Shown: piece after piece, positions 1 to 6,201 of the stretch
How positions within the stretch are numbered: the first letter of the stretch is position 1
Layout of the letters: each line of letters starts with the position of its first letter
Source: Dehalococcoidia bacterium
GTDB lineage: Bacteria; Chloroflexota; Dehalococcoidia; SAR202; UBA11138
DNA length: 9,257 bases
Reading direction: 5' to 3'
Assembly (NCBI GenBank): GCA_012270665.1
Contig: JAAXHY010000458.1
Coordinates: forward strand, 1-9,257
The notes under the pieces: generated by a model
What the model saw: only the letters and a program-made list of their open reading frames with translations
The model's database searches: none
What the model was told of the DNA's origin: nothing
Program-made: the position numbers and the translations under genes

Positions 1-137
1 ACGGACAGGCTGGCTCTTACCTCGACGACCTCACTCGGGCGCGTCAGCGCGTAGACGCCCCAGCACAGCACAGCCATCAAGAGCGCAATACTTGCCACTA
101 TGACCAGAAATCTCATTGTCAGCCCACCCCGAAACAT
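1..137 (-). CDS. Membrane-anchored protein, N-terminus only (partial; possible ABC exporter adaptor)
   Basis: Only the first 45 codons are in the window; the frame is open to the left edge. A stop codon sits directly before the ATG at 137, so translation must begin at 137 or at a second in-frame ATG at 116 (MRFLVIVASI...). Neither has a clear Shine-Dalgarno sequence. The product starts with one hydrophobic segment of about 20 residues (LVIVASIALLMAVLCWGVYAL), followed by TRPSEVVEVRASLS, so the rest is probably extracytoplasmic behind a signal anchor or signal peptide. The gene lies 40 bp after the permease stop and probably shares its transcript. In MacAB- and DevBCA-type exporters the ATPase and FtsX-type permease are commonly encoded with a membrane-fusion (HlyD-like) adaptor, and the VEVR stretch after the anchor would suit that. 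The assignment is inference from context; a different exported protein is equally possible. Confidence 0.55.
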   Translation of the reverse strand, partial: MFRGGLTMRFLVIVASIALLMAVLCWGVYALTRPSEVVEVRASLS

Positions 138-144
138 CTATGCC

Positions 145-158
145 CCGATCCTGATCGG
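145..158. repeat. 14-bp near-perfect palindrome before the left-edge gene
   Basis: The arms CCGATC and GATCGG are separated by two bases. The element lies in the 40-bp gap between the permease stop and the next ATG. As RNA it could form a small hairpin of five pairs with a four-base loop. A strong GGAGGAG sequence (171-177, read on minus) stands upstream of it, 33 bases from the ATG at 137, which is too far for normal use. The palindrome might shorten that distance or might be a DNA operator; both are inference. Confidence 0.35.
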
Positions 159-177
159 ATATTACCACCGCTCCTCC

Positions 178-2742
178 CTACTCCTCTTGCAGCGCCTCGG
201 CCGGCGACGAGCGCGACATTCGGAACGCCGGATACACCCCCGCCAGCAGCGCCGCGACTACCGCGATAAGCGCCGCCTGGACAAGGGCCGTTGGATAGAC
301 TTGCATCTCCATCGTCCAGCCGAACGCCTTCCGGTTGATCACGAATATCAGCACAGCCGCCTCTATCAGACCCAGTGGCACCGACATCAGACCCGCCACC
401 ACACCCATCAGACCGCTCTGCGACGTGAACATGATCCACACCTGCCCCGGCGTTAACCCGATAACGCGCAGGGCGCCGAATTCCACTGAGCGCTCGAGCT
501 GAATTGCCATGAGAGCGCCCAGGACCCCGATGAAGGCAACCAATACTGCCAGAATTCGGACCACATTCGTAATGGCGAAACTCCTCTCGAAGACCTCCAG
601 CGCCGCCGCCTTGAGATCGGCGTTAGATCGAATGACTACACCCCGACCGCTTCCGATAGCGGACTCCAACCTCGCTATCAGTTCATCCACACTAACACCT
701 CCAGCGACGTCCACGGCCACACCGGAATACCTGTCGTCTCCCCAGTGGCGCGCATAGGCGGCTCGGCTCATCATCACCCTGCCCTTTCCGGCGCTGCCGT
801 AGTCGTAGTATATTCCGGATACACGGAAGTCTTTATCGCCATCCGCCGTGGACAGGCGTACAGTTGAACCGATACGTTTATCGTTCCGGTATGCGAACTG
901 CTCGGAAACCGCTATCGAATTTCCGGTTTGCAACTCGTGCCAAACGAGTGTCGGATCGCCCTGTTTGAACGACTGGCGGTCCACGAACACCTCGATACCC
1001 GCGTCGGTCGCAATCAAACGCACTTCTCCCTGGGGAGAGTTTACGCGCGAGTTGCGGACCGTCCTCACGTTCCCCACGCCCTCGACGCCTCGGATGCGCT
1101 CCAGCGCTCCCGGCGCGAGTTCGAATTCTGACTGGTATGAACGCAGAGAGGCCGGAGAAATGTAGATGTCAGAGCCCAGCGAACTGTCCAGCCACCGTTC
1201 CACAGTATCGCGGAAGCTATGTACCATCGTATCCATGGAGATGGTAACCGAAATGGCCACGGACAGCGCGGCTATCGCGACCGCGGCGCGACTGATGGAG
1301 GATGAGATTCCGCGTGCCGCCATGCCCCCCAGCGCTCCGAACATCGAACTCAAAACGGGCGCCAGAACACGACTGAACAGGATCACGCTCGCGGGAGTGA
1401 GCAGCGCCCCGCCCAAGATAAGCGCGGCCAGACCCAAGAAGGAGAGCCATAGCGTTCCCACGGGCAACAGCACCAGTCCACAGCCGACGACCAGCGCGCC
1501 AAGACCGATTACGGAGGCCAGCGGCGCTTTCCCTCTGAAGCGCGATTCCAGGTGAGAGCGTGATAGAGTCTCCCTGGCAGAGACACGGGTAGCCTCCAGC
1601 GCGGGGACGAAGGCAGCGCCAATCGTGGCCAGCACACCTAAGAGCGCGCCCTTAGCTATGGTTGAGAGCGGTACGGATACTTCCTGGACCGAGGCCACGT
1701 AGAACAGGTCCGTAATGGTCTGCGTGATTACGTCCACAAGTCCTCGCCCGATGACAATTCCGAGCAGCACGCCTAGTACGGAACTTACCAGACCGATCAC
1801 CGCTGATTCTGTAAGAACCAGAGTGAATACCTGTTGCCTCGTTACTCCAATAGCGCGGAGTGAACCTATGACCGGACGACGCTGCACAACTGAGAACGTC
1901 ATAGCGTTGTATATGAGGAAGGCCCCAACGATCAGACCCAAGAGGCTGATCATGAAGAGATTCTGATCGAACGATACGGTCAGTTGCTCTACGGCCTCAG
2001 ATCGGGTGGAAGGCGTCACTACCGCAGTCTCCGGCGGCAGGGCGGACTTCAGGAGTTCCAGCAACAGTTGTCCAGGTTCACCATCGGGTATGATGAGATC
2101 CACATGGCTCAGATAGCCTTCGGATGATGTGAGTTCCTGGGCGGTAGATATATCGGTGATTAGCAGATTCTCGAGCGTCTCGGCGCTCAGGCTGTTTTCC
2201 GGTTCGATCAGGCCAACAATCCTGACATTGCGCTCTATCCCTGTAACATCCAGCGCGATAGTGTCACCCGGCCCAAGTCCCAGAGAGTCGGCAGTCCCCG
2301 CGGACATCAATGCGGTGGAGGATGCAGTGAGCAATTCGACGGCGACGGCGTCAGCCATAGCGCCGCCATTTGGGGTAATGCCGATATATGGGCGGAACTG
2401 GGAGTCAGCGAACGGTTCTACTCCAAGAATGCGCAGAACCCGCCCATCTTCCAAATAGGCATATCCTTCGACGACGGGAGCGGAGTTCCTGACGCCCAAT
2501 TCTATGCGTAACTTCGTGTATATGCCTTCGGGCAGTCCTCCGGGACCGCCAAGAACCTGGTGCGTGGCCTTGCCCGAGACGGCATCGCCGGATAGGTCAA
2601 ACGCGCGCTTGGCGCTCTGATTGCCGAGGTCTATGGCAACTACGATGGCAACTCCAATGGTGATTCCAAGCACGGAAAGCGCCATCTGCCAGGGGTGTTT
2701 GACCAGATGTCGTAGGCTGGACAGCCAGAGCAGCGGAGTCAT
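178..2742 (-). CDS. ABC transporter permease, double FtsX/MacB type
   Basis: This is the membrane subunit of a type VII (MacB/LolCE/FtsX-like) ABC transporter, a class that moves lipids, lipoproteins, peptides or drugs by mechanotransmission. The protein has 854 residues from the ATG at 2742. I see about ten hydrophobic segments: one N-terminal (about 20-39), a soluble MacB-like domain, three helices of a first FtsX core (about 261-283, 305-333, 362-382), two further helices in the middle (about 407-427, 432-457), a seventh (about 485-502), a second soluble domain, and three helices of a second FtsX core (about 725-747, 772-801, 818-840). It ends SSPAEALQEE, a typical FtsX-permease end. An upstream TTG at 2781 would add 13 residues, but it has no ribosome binding site and the family usually begins near MTPLLWLSSLRHL. 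The matching ATPase lies 78 bp upstream. The substrate cannot be read from sequence. Confidence 0.9.
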   Translation of the reverse strand: MTPLLWLSSLRHLVKHPWQMALSVLGITIGVAIVVAIDLGNQSAKRAFDLSGDAVSGKATHQVLGGPGGLPEGIYTKLRIELGVRNSAPVVEGYAYLEDGRVLRILGVEPFADSQFRPYIGITPNGGAMADAVAVELLTASSTALMSAGTADSLGLGPGDTIALDVTGIERNVRIVGLIEPENSLSAETLENLLITDISTAQELTSSEGYLSHVDLIIPDGEPGQLLLELLKSALPPETAVVTPSTRSEAVEQLTVSFDQNLFMISLLGLIVGAFLIYNAMTFSVVQRRPVIGSLRAIGVTRQQVFTLVLTESAVIGLVSSVLGVLLGIVIGRGLVDVITQTITDLFYVASVQEVSVPLSTIAKGALLGVLATIGAAFVPALEATRVSARETLSRSHLESRFRGKAPLASVIGLGALVVGCGLVLLPVGTLWLSFLGLAALILGGALLTPASVILFSRVLAPVLSSMFGALGGMAARGISSSISRAAVAIAALSVAISVTISMDTMVHSFRDTVERWLDSSLGSDIYISPASLRSYQSEFELAPGALERIRGVEGVGNVRTVRNSRVNSPQGEVRLIATDAGIEVFVDRQSFKQGDPTLVWHELQTGNSIAVSEQFAYRNDKRIGSTVRLSTADGDKDFRVSGIYYDYGSAGKGRVMMSRAAYARHWGDDRYSGVAVDVAGGVSVDELIARLESAIGSGRGVVIRSNADLKAAALEVFERSFAITNVVRILAVLVAFIGVLGALMAIQLERSVEFGALRVIGLTPGQVWIMFTSQSGLMGVVAGLMSVPLGLIEAAVLIFVINRKAFGWTMEMQVYPTALVQAALIAVVAALLAGVYPAFRMSRSSPAEALQEE

Positions 2743-2810
2743 TTCGCGGCGACCGCATCGAGCCCGGTTGGTTCCAGACAACTTATCGAAGCAAAAGCGA
2801 CATCAGGCAT
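2739..2810 (-). other. 23-codon reading frame in the ATPase-permease gap (possible coupling ORF)
   Basis: An ATG at 2810 opens 23 codons (MPDVAFASIS...DAVAAK). Its TGA overlaps the ATG of the permease as ATGA at 2739-2742. It fills nearly all of the gap between ATPase and permease. The permease start has no visible Shine-Dalgarno sequence, so reinitiation after this small frame would explain how it is translated. The peptide shows no recognisable motif and its own ATG has only a weak upstream match. It may be chance. Confidence 0.2.
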
Positions 2811-2820
2811 ATGTGTGGGC

Positions 2821-3531
2821 CTATTCCACGAGTTGACCATCCACTATGGTAAGCACGCGCTCCGCCATTTCGATGACCGCGTCGCTATGAGACACAACGA
2901 TCATCGTCTTGCCACTTGACCGGACGAGTTCTCCCAGAAGAGACATGATCGCCATTCCGGTGTCGGCGTCGAGGTTGCCGGTGGGTTCGTCTGCGAGGAT
3001 AAGCTTGGGGTCATGGACGAGCGACCGCGCTATGGCGACGCGCTGCTTTTCTCCGCCGGAGAGCCTGTCGGGATAGCTGTCCAGACGGTCTCCCAACCCG
3101 ACTTGCTCAAGCGATTGGACAACCCTACCACGCGACTCATCCCTGTCATAGCGATTGAGTTGCAGCGGGAGAAGAAGGTTCTCGCCTATGCTGAGAGTGG
3201 GAATCAGATTGAAGAACTGGAAGACGAAGCCGATGTTCCCGCGCCGAAACAGTGTGCGTTCTTTCTCAGACAACCTGGTGATGGGAACCGAGTCTATGAT
3301 CACATCTCCGCCGGTTGGAGTGTCAATTCCGCTGACGAGATTGAGAAGAGTGGTCTTACCCGACCCGCTGGGGCCCGCGAGCGCGACGAATTCCCCATCG
3401 TGAATATCGGCGTTTACCCGACGAAGAACGGAGCGCGTCTCGTCGCCCTCCGTATATCGCTTGGTCAGATCCCGTATCTGGACCATGTAATTAGCAGAAG
3501 TAGACGCGGATGCCGTATCACGGTCAGACAT
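2821..3531 (-). CDS. ABC transporter ATP-binding protein, MacB/LolD/FtsE family
   Basis: This cytoplasmic ATPase powers the double-FtsX permease encoded next to it. The 236 residues carry every expected motif: Walker A GPSGSGKT (53-60), Q-loop Gln105 in [13 protein letters not shown], signature LSGGEKQR (157-164), Walker [13 protein letters not shown] (177-188, catalytic Glu182) and the H-loop His215 in VVSHS. The [21 protein letters not shown] stretch and the ADEPTGNLD box are typical of the MacB/LolD/FtsE group. The ABC domain begins at residue 16 ([11 protein letters not shown]); the first 15 residues are a Ser/Thr/Ala-rich tail. A start at Met16 (3486) is therefore possible, and neither start has a good ribosome binding site. 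The gene starts 11 bp after the split-barrel gene, which suggests one transcript. Substrate unknown. Confidence 0.94.
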   Translation of the reverse strand: MSDRDTASASTSANYMVQIRDLTKRYTEGDETRSVLRRVNADIHDGEFVALAGPSGSGKTTLLNLVSGIDTPTGGDVIIDSVPITRLSEKERTLFRRGNIGFVFQFFNLIPTLSIGENLLLPLQLNRYDRDESRGRVVQSLEQVGLGDRLDSYPDRLSGGEKQRVAIARSLVHDPKLILADEPTGNLDADTGMAIMSLLGELVRSSGKTMIVVSHSDAVIEMAERVLTIVDGQLVE

Positions 3532-3542
3532 GAGAACTCAGA

Positions 3543-3959
3543 CTACTCTTCCCCGGTGTAGTCAGCGATTCGGGTGGGTGTCAAGCGAAAAATGACGGTA
3601 TCGTCGGACTGTTCACGATAGCCCTCGGCAAAGTCGCGGCCCTCCTGGTCTCCGTAGTATCTGACTGCCATCGAGAGAACGAGGTTGTAAAGAGGGCGTT
3701 TGACTTCCTCCACCAGCCCATCCAGAATCACCGACCTGTAAGGCGGCTCGCGCCAGTCAACACAGAGAGAGGCGACCGGGTTCCGCATGATGTTGCGCCA
3801 CTTCAGTGTCCGGCGTCCGGTGAACATATAGGCGGAGCCATCCTCCCAGTGGTACCAGATAGGCGCGGAGCGTGGACGCCCCTCCACGTCGACCGTGCTG
3901 ATGACGGCTACCAAGGTCTGGCTGAGAAACTCGTCAATGCGGGCGGGCATAGTCGGCAT
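3543..3959 (-). CDS. Pyridoxamine 5'-phosphate oxidase-like split-barrel protein (FMN/F420-binding family)
   Basis: A 138-residue single-domain protein of the PNPOx-like split beta-barrel superfamily, whose small members bind FMN, F420 or heme and often act as dimeric reductases. Visible family features are the first strands VAVISTVDVEGRPRSAPIWYHW (16-37), with the G-R-P-R-S-A-P turn, then a basic stretch TGRRTLKWRNIMRNP (47-61) that in relatives contacts the cofactor phosphate, and ASLCVD (63-68). The closing strand is TVIFRLTPTRIADY (121-134). The pattern most resembles the 'PPOX class F420-dependent' group, but the cofactor cannot be decided from sequence. The ATG at 3959 has an AAAGG 11 bases upstream; Met4 (3950) is an alternative. 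It lies 40 bp after the second crotonase and 11 bp before the ABC ATPase. No functional link to either is evident. Confidence 0.85.
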   Translation of the reverse strand: MPTMPARIDEFLSQTLVAVISTVDVEGRPRSAPIWYHWEDGSAYMFTGRRTLKWRNIMRNPVASLCVDWREPPYRSVILDGLVEEVKRPLYNLVLSMAVRYYGDQEGRDFAEGYREQSDDTVIFRLTPTRIADYTGEE

Positions 3960-3999
3960 CGTCTGATAAGCCTTTCTGGGTTACTACATCCAGGACAAA

Positions 4000-4752
4000 C
4001 TACAATATACGTCGTGTATCTGAAGCATCTTGCGCGGCGACCGACCTTGCCAGTCGGCACTCCAGATCAAGGCCGCGGGGCAGGTTCATATCGAGTCCGT
4101 CGGCGACTGCCCTCTTGATTGTGGCGGACAGCGCGGGCGGTATCTTCGACAGACTCTCGGCAAGTTCGAGGGATGTCTCCTCCAGTCTGTCCCGTTCCAC
4201 GACGCGATGTACAAGACCCAATTTCAGCGCTGTACCGGCGTCTATAACCTCGTTAGCCAAGAGAGTCTTCATCGCCGACCCCTGCCCGATTGTTCTGGGG
4301 AGCGTTTGGCTGCCGCCTGCCGCCGGCACCATTCCCAGGGCCGTTTCCGGCATTCTGAAGACCGCATCCTCGGCGGCCACGCGCAGGTCGCACAGACAGG
4401 CTATCTCCACTCCTGAACCAATCACGTATCCGCGCAGGGCTGACACGAGTGGCTTGTCAATAGAGCCAAACAGTCCCCAAAGGTCGCGTTCCCAGCGCAC
4501 CTGTCGAGCGATCACCTGGGAGGGCGCAGTGCCGAATTCTGTGAGGTCGGCGCCCGCGCAGAACCCTCTTTCTCCCGCGCCTGAGATCAAGACCGAGCGA
4601 ACATCAGGATCGTCACGCACCGCCTCGAGAGCGGCAAAGAGGTCATCCCGCATCTGAACGTTGAAGGCGTTTATGACACCAGGCCTGTTGAGGACAAGCC
4701 TCCCCACCGCGCCTTCTTTGTAGAACAGGACAGTGGGTTCGTCAGACATCAT
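4000..4752 (-). CDS. Enoyl-CoA hydratase/isomerase (crotonase) family protein, catalytic Glu pair intact, shortened C-terminus
   Basis: A 250-residue crotonase-fold protein, likely acting on an acyl-CoA (hydration, isomerisation or related chemistry). The first motif LVLNRPGVINAF is at 19-30. The oxyanion-hole/CoA motif RGFCAGADL is at 62-70. The second motif GYVIGSGVEIACLCDLR (108-124) carries Glu116, and MPETALGMVPAAGGSQTLPR carries Glu136. These two lie 20 residues apart, as do Glu144 and Glu164 of rat mitochondrial hydratase. The protein ends ...AAQDASDTRRIL, so the usual final segment (EG..AF.EKR.P.F.G) is missing; the other two frames past the stop do not restore it. The ATG at 4752 overlaps the upstream crotonase stop as ATGA, indicating translational coupling; a second ATG follows at once (4749). 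The exact substrate is unknown. Confidence 0.9.
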   Translation of the reverse strand: MMSDEPTVLFYKEGAVGRLVLNRPGVINAFNVQMRDDLFAALEAVRDDPDVRSVLISGAGERGFCAGADLTEFGTAPSQVIARQVRWERDLWGLFGSIDKPLVSALRGYVIGSGVEIACLCDLRVAAEDAVFRMPETALGMVPAAGGSQTLPRTIGQGSAMKTLLANEVIDAGTALKLGLVHRVVERDRLEETSLELAESLSKIPPALSATIKRAVADGLDMNLPRGLDLECRLARSVAAQDASDTRRIL

Positions 4753-5510
4753 TGGCCCCGATACGTCGGGCTGCGTCTTTCGAGGAACGACGTTATTCCT
4801 TCGCTCCTGTCCTTGGTGGACTGGAGCAAGAAGCTGAGATCGGCCTCAAGGCGCAGGCCCTGGTCCAATGTTCCATCCATGCCGTTCAACACCGCTTCCT
4901 TGAGGTAACGCAGCGCGATTGGGCCGTGTCCTGCAATGAGCGCGGCTAGTTCCATAGCCCGTTCCGTTGCCCTCCCCCGCTCGACCACCTCGTTCACCAG
5001 CCCGATTTCCAGCGCCTCGGTGGCCGCGACTATTCTACCAGTCAGAAGCATATCCATCGCTCTCGAACGACCAATGAGCCTTGGCAAGCGCTGAGTGCCC
5101 CCATCCCAAGGCATGACTCCGTTCAAGACCTGTTTCATAGCAAAGGTGGAGTCAGTTTCCGCAATTCGCAAATCGCAGGATATGGCAATCTCAAGACCTT
5201 GATCCCGAGCCATACCCTGAATCGCGCATACAACGGGCTTTTCGATGTCAGCGATAGTCTGAGAGACCCGAATACTCCCAATCTGAGGGTCGGGCCGCAA
5301 TGCCGCTTCCGTCACTTCGGGCGATACACCCATACAGAAGTCATTGTCGTCCGAGCGCAAGAGTACGACCCAGACATCGTCGCGCTGACGGGTTTCGGTC
5401 GCAGCTTCACCAAGAGAGTACGCAGATTCAAAACCGATCAGTCCCCCGGGGTCCGAAGGAGCGATGGTAATGGCAGCGATATGGTCAGACGTTTCGAGTT
5501 GCGCGGTCAT
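4749..5510 (-). CDS. Divergent crotonase-family protein, one catalytic Glu replaced by Gln
   Basis: A 253-residue protein with a clear crotonase core: KPVVCAIQGM (91-100), GLEIAISCDLRIA (105-117) and WDGGTQRLPRLIG (135-147), plus the standard C-terminal segment EGITSFLERRSPTYRG (237-252). The active site is altered. Glu107 matches Glu144 of rat enoyl-CoA hydratase, but the position of Glu164, 20 residues on, is Gln127. The usual CAGxD oxyanion motif reads CMGVS (59-63), and the GGG before the first Glu reads DQG (103-105). The N-terminal LNRP..NA motif is absent. It may be a pseudoenzyme, a partner subunit, or an enzyme with other acyl-CoA chemistry. It begins 52 bp after jag with only a distant GGAGAGG, and is coupled through ATGA to the following, more canonical crotonase. 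Confidence 0.87.
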   Translation of the reverse strand: MTAQLETSDHIAAITIAPSDPGGLIGFESAYSLGEAATETRQRDDVWVVLLRSDDNDFCMGVSPEVTEAALRPDPQIGSIRVSQTIADIEKPVVCAIQGMARDQGLEIAISCDLRIAETDSTFAMKQVLNGVMPWDGGTQRLPRLIGRSRAMDMLLTGRIVAATEALEIGLVNEVVERGRATERAMELAALIAGHGPIALRYLKEAVLNGMDGTLDQGLRLEADLSFLLQSTKDRSEGITSFLERRSPTYRGQ

Positions 5511-5562
5511 AGGCGTAAACTGCCTCTCCGAATCGCCATGTACGGCGTAATGGAAAGTGAGA

Positions 5563-6201
5563 CTACTTGAGCTGAATCACCACTTGGCGCGAGTCGCCAA
5601 CCCCTGCGCTCTCGGTAGTGACGTAGGGATGGTCGGAGAGCGCGAGGTGGACTATCCTGCGTTCGTTGGGAGGCATCGGCTCCAGCGCGATAGCTCGTCC
5701 AGTATCGGCGACACGACCGGCCACTCGATGGGCCATGTTGGTCAGGGATTGGTGGCGTCGCTCCTGATACCCCTCCACATCAATCATCACATTGACGCGC
5801 TCGTCAATCCTGTGGCTCACGATGTACTTGACCATGAACTGGATCGTATTGAGAGTCTCGCCCTTCCGCCCTATCAGGAGACCGGCGTCGTCGCCTTCTA
5901 TCTCGAAAACGGGGCCTTCCAGAGACTCGTTGTACAACTGCTTGAGCGTAAGGGTGGCGTCCACGTCCATCATCGAAAGCAGCGATTGCAGGACTTCCGA
6001 TGTGATGGTTACGCTGTCGGGCGGAGCCTCGTCCAGAAGCGTAACGCGGACAACCGCGGGTTCTGCGCCTATACCGAGGATACCCGACTTTCCTCGGCTA
6101 ACGACGGCGATTTCTACGTCGCTGCGTTCGGCGTCTAGCTCCTTTAGAGCGATTTCTATTGCTTCTTCTACCGTTTTGGCGGACATCTCTATCTCTTGCA
6201 T
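5563..6201 (-). CDS. jag: Jag/KhpB RNA-binding protein (Jag-N, KH, R3H)
   Basis: A 212-residue cytoplasmic RNA-binding protein. In Gram-positive bacteria Jag (KhpB, EloR) is encoded beside yidC and acts in cell elongation and RNA binding, often with KhpA. Domains in order: Jag-N at about 2-53 (SAKTVEEAIEIAL; GKSGILGIG), a KH domain at about 70-145 whose GxxG loop is GRKG (111-114), and an R3H domain at about 150-212 with the Arg-x-x-x-His motif RRIVH (181-185). The start is the ATG at 6201 because a GAGGAG lies seven bases upstream; an in-frame TTG at 6240 has no such support and adds no conserved sequence. The first 34 codons overlap the yidC 3' end by 104 bp in another frame. It ends with VVIQLK, directly after the R3H domain. 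Confidence 0.95.
   Translation of the reverse strand: MQEIEMSAKTVEEAIEIALKELDAERSDVEIAVVSRGKSGILGIGAEPAVVRVTLLDEAPPDSVTITSEVLQSLLSMMDVDATLTLKQLYNESLEGPVFEIEGDDAGLLIGRKGETLNTIQFMVKYIVSHRIDERVNVMIDVEGYQERRHQSLTNMAHRVAGRVADTGRAIALEPMPPNERRIVHLALSDHPYVTTESAGVGDSRQVVIQLK

Noticed and set aside
2743..2781. A longer permease start at TTG 2781.
   Set aside because: No ribosome binding site, and the extra residues (Cys/Arg-rich) precede the normal family N-terminus.
3013..3561. A 182-codon plus-strand frame opposite the ABC ATPase.
   Set aside because: It lies antisense to a protein with all ABC motifs and has no recognisable domain.
3960..4002. A recent frameshift at the end of the second crotonase.
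   Set aside because: Neither alternative frame after the stop encodes the missing C-terminal motif.
5511..5562. A terminator in the jag-crotonase gap, and a direct repeat GGCGTAA (5512 and 5544).
   Set aside because: The only hairpin is a four-pair CGCC/GGCG stem without a U-run, and a seven-base direct repeat is within chance.
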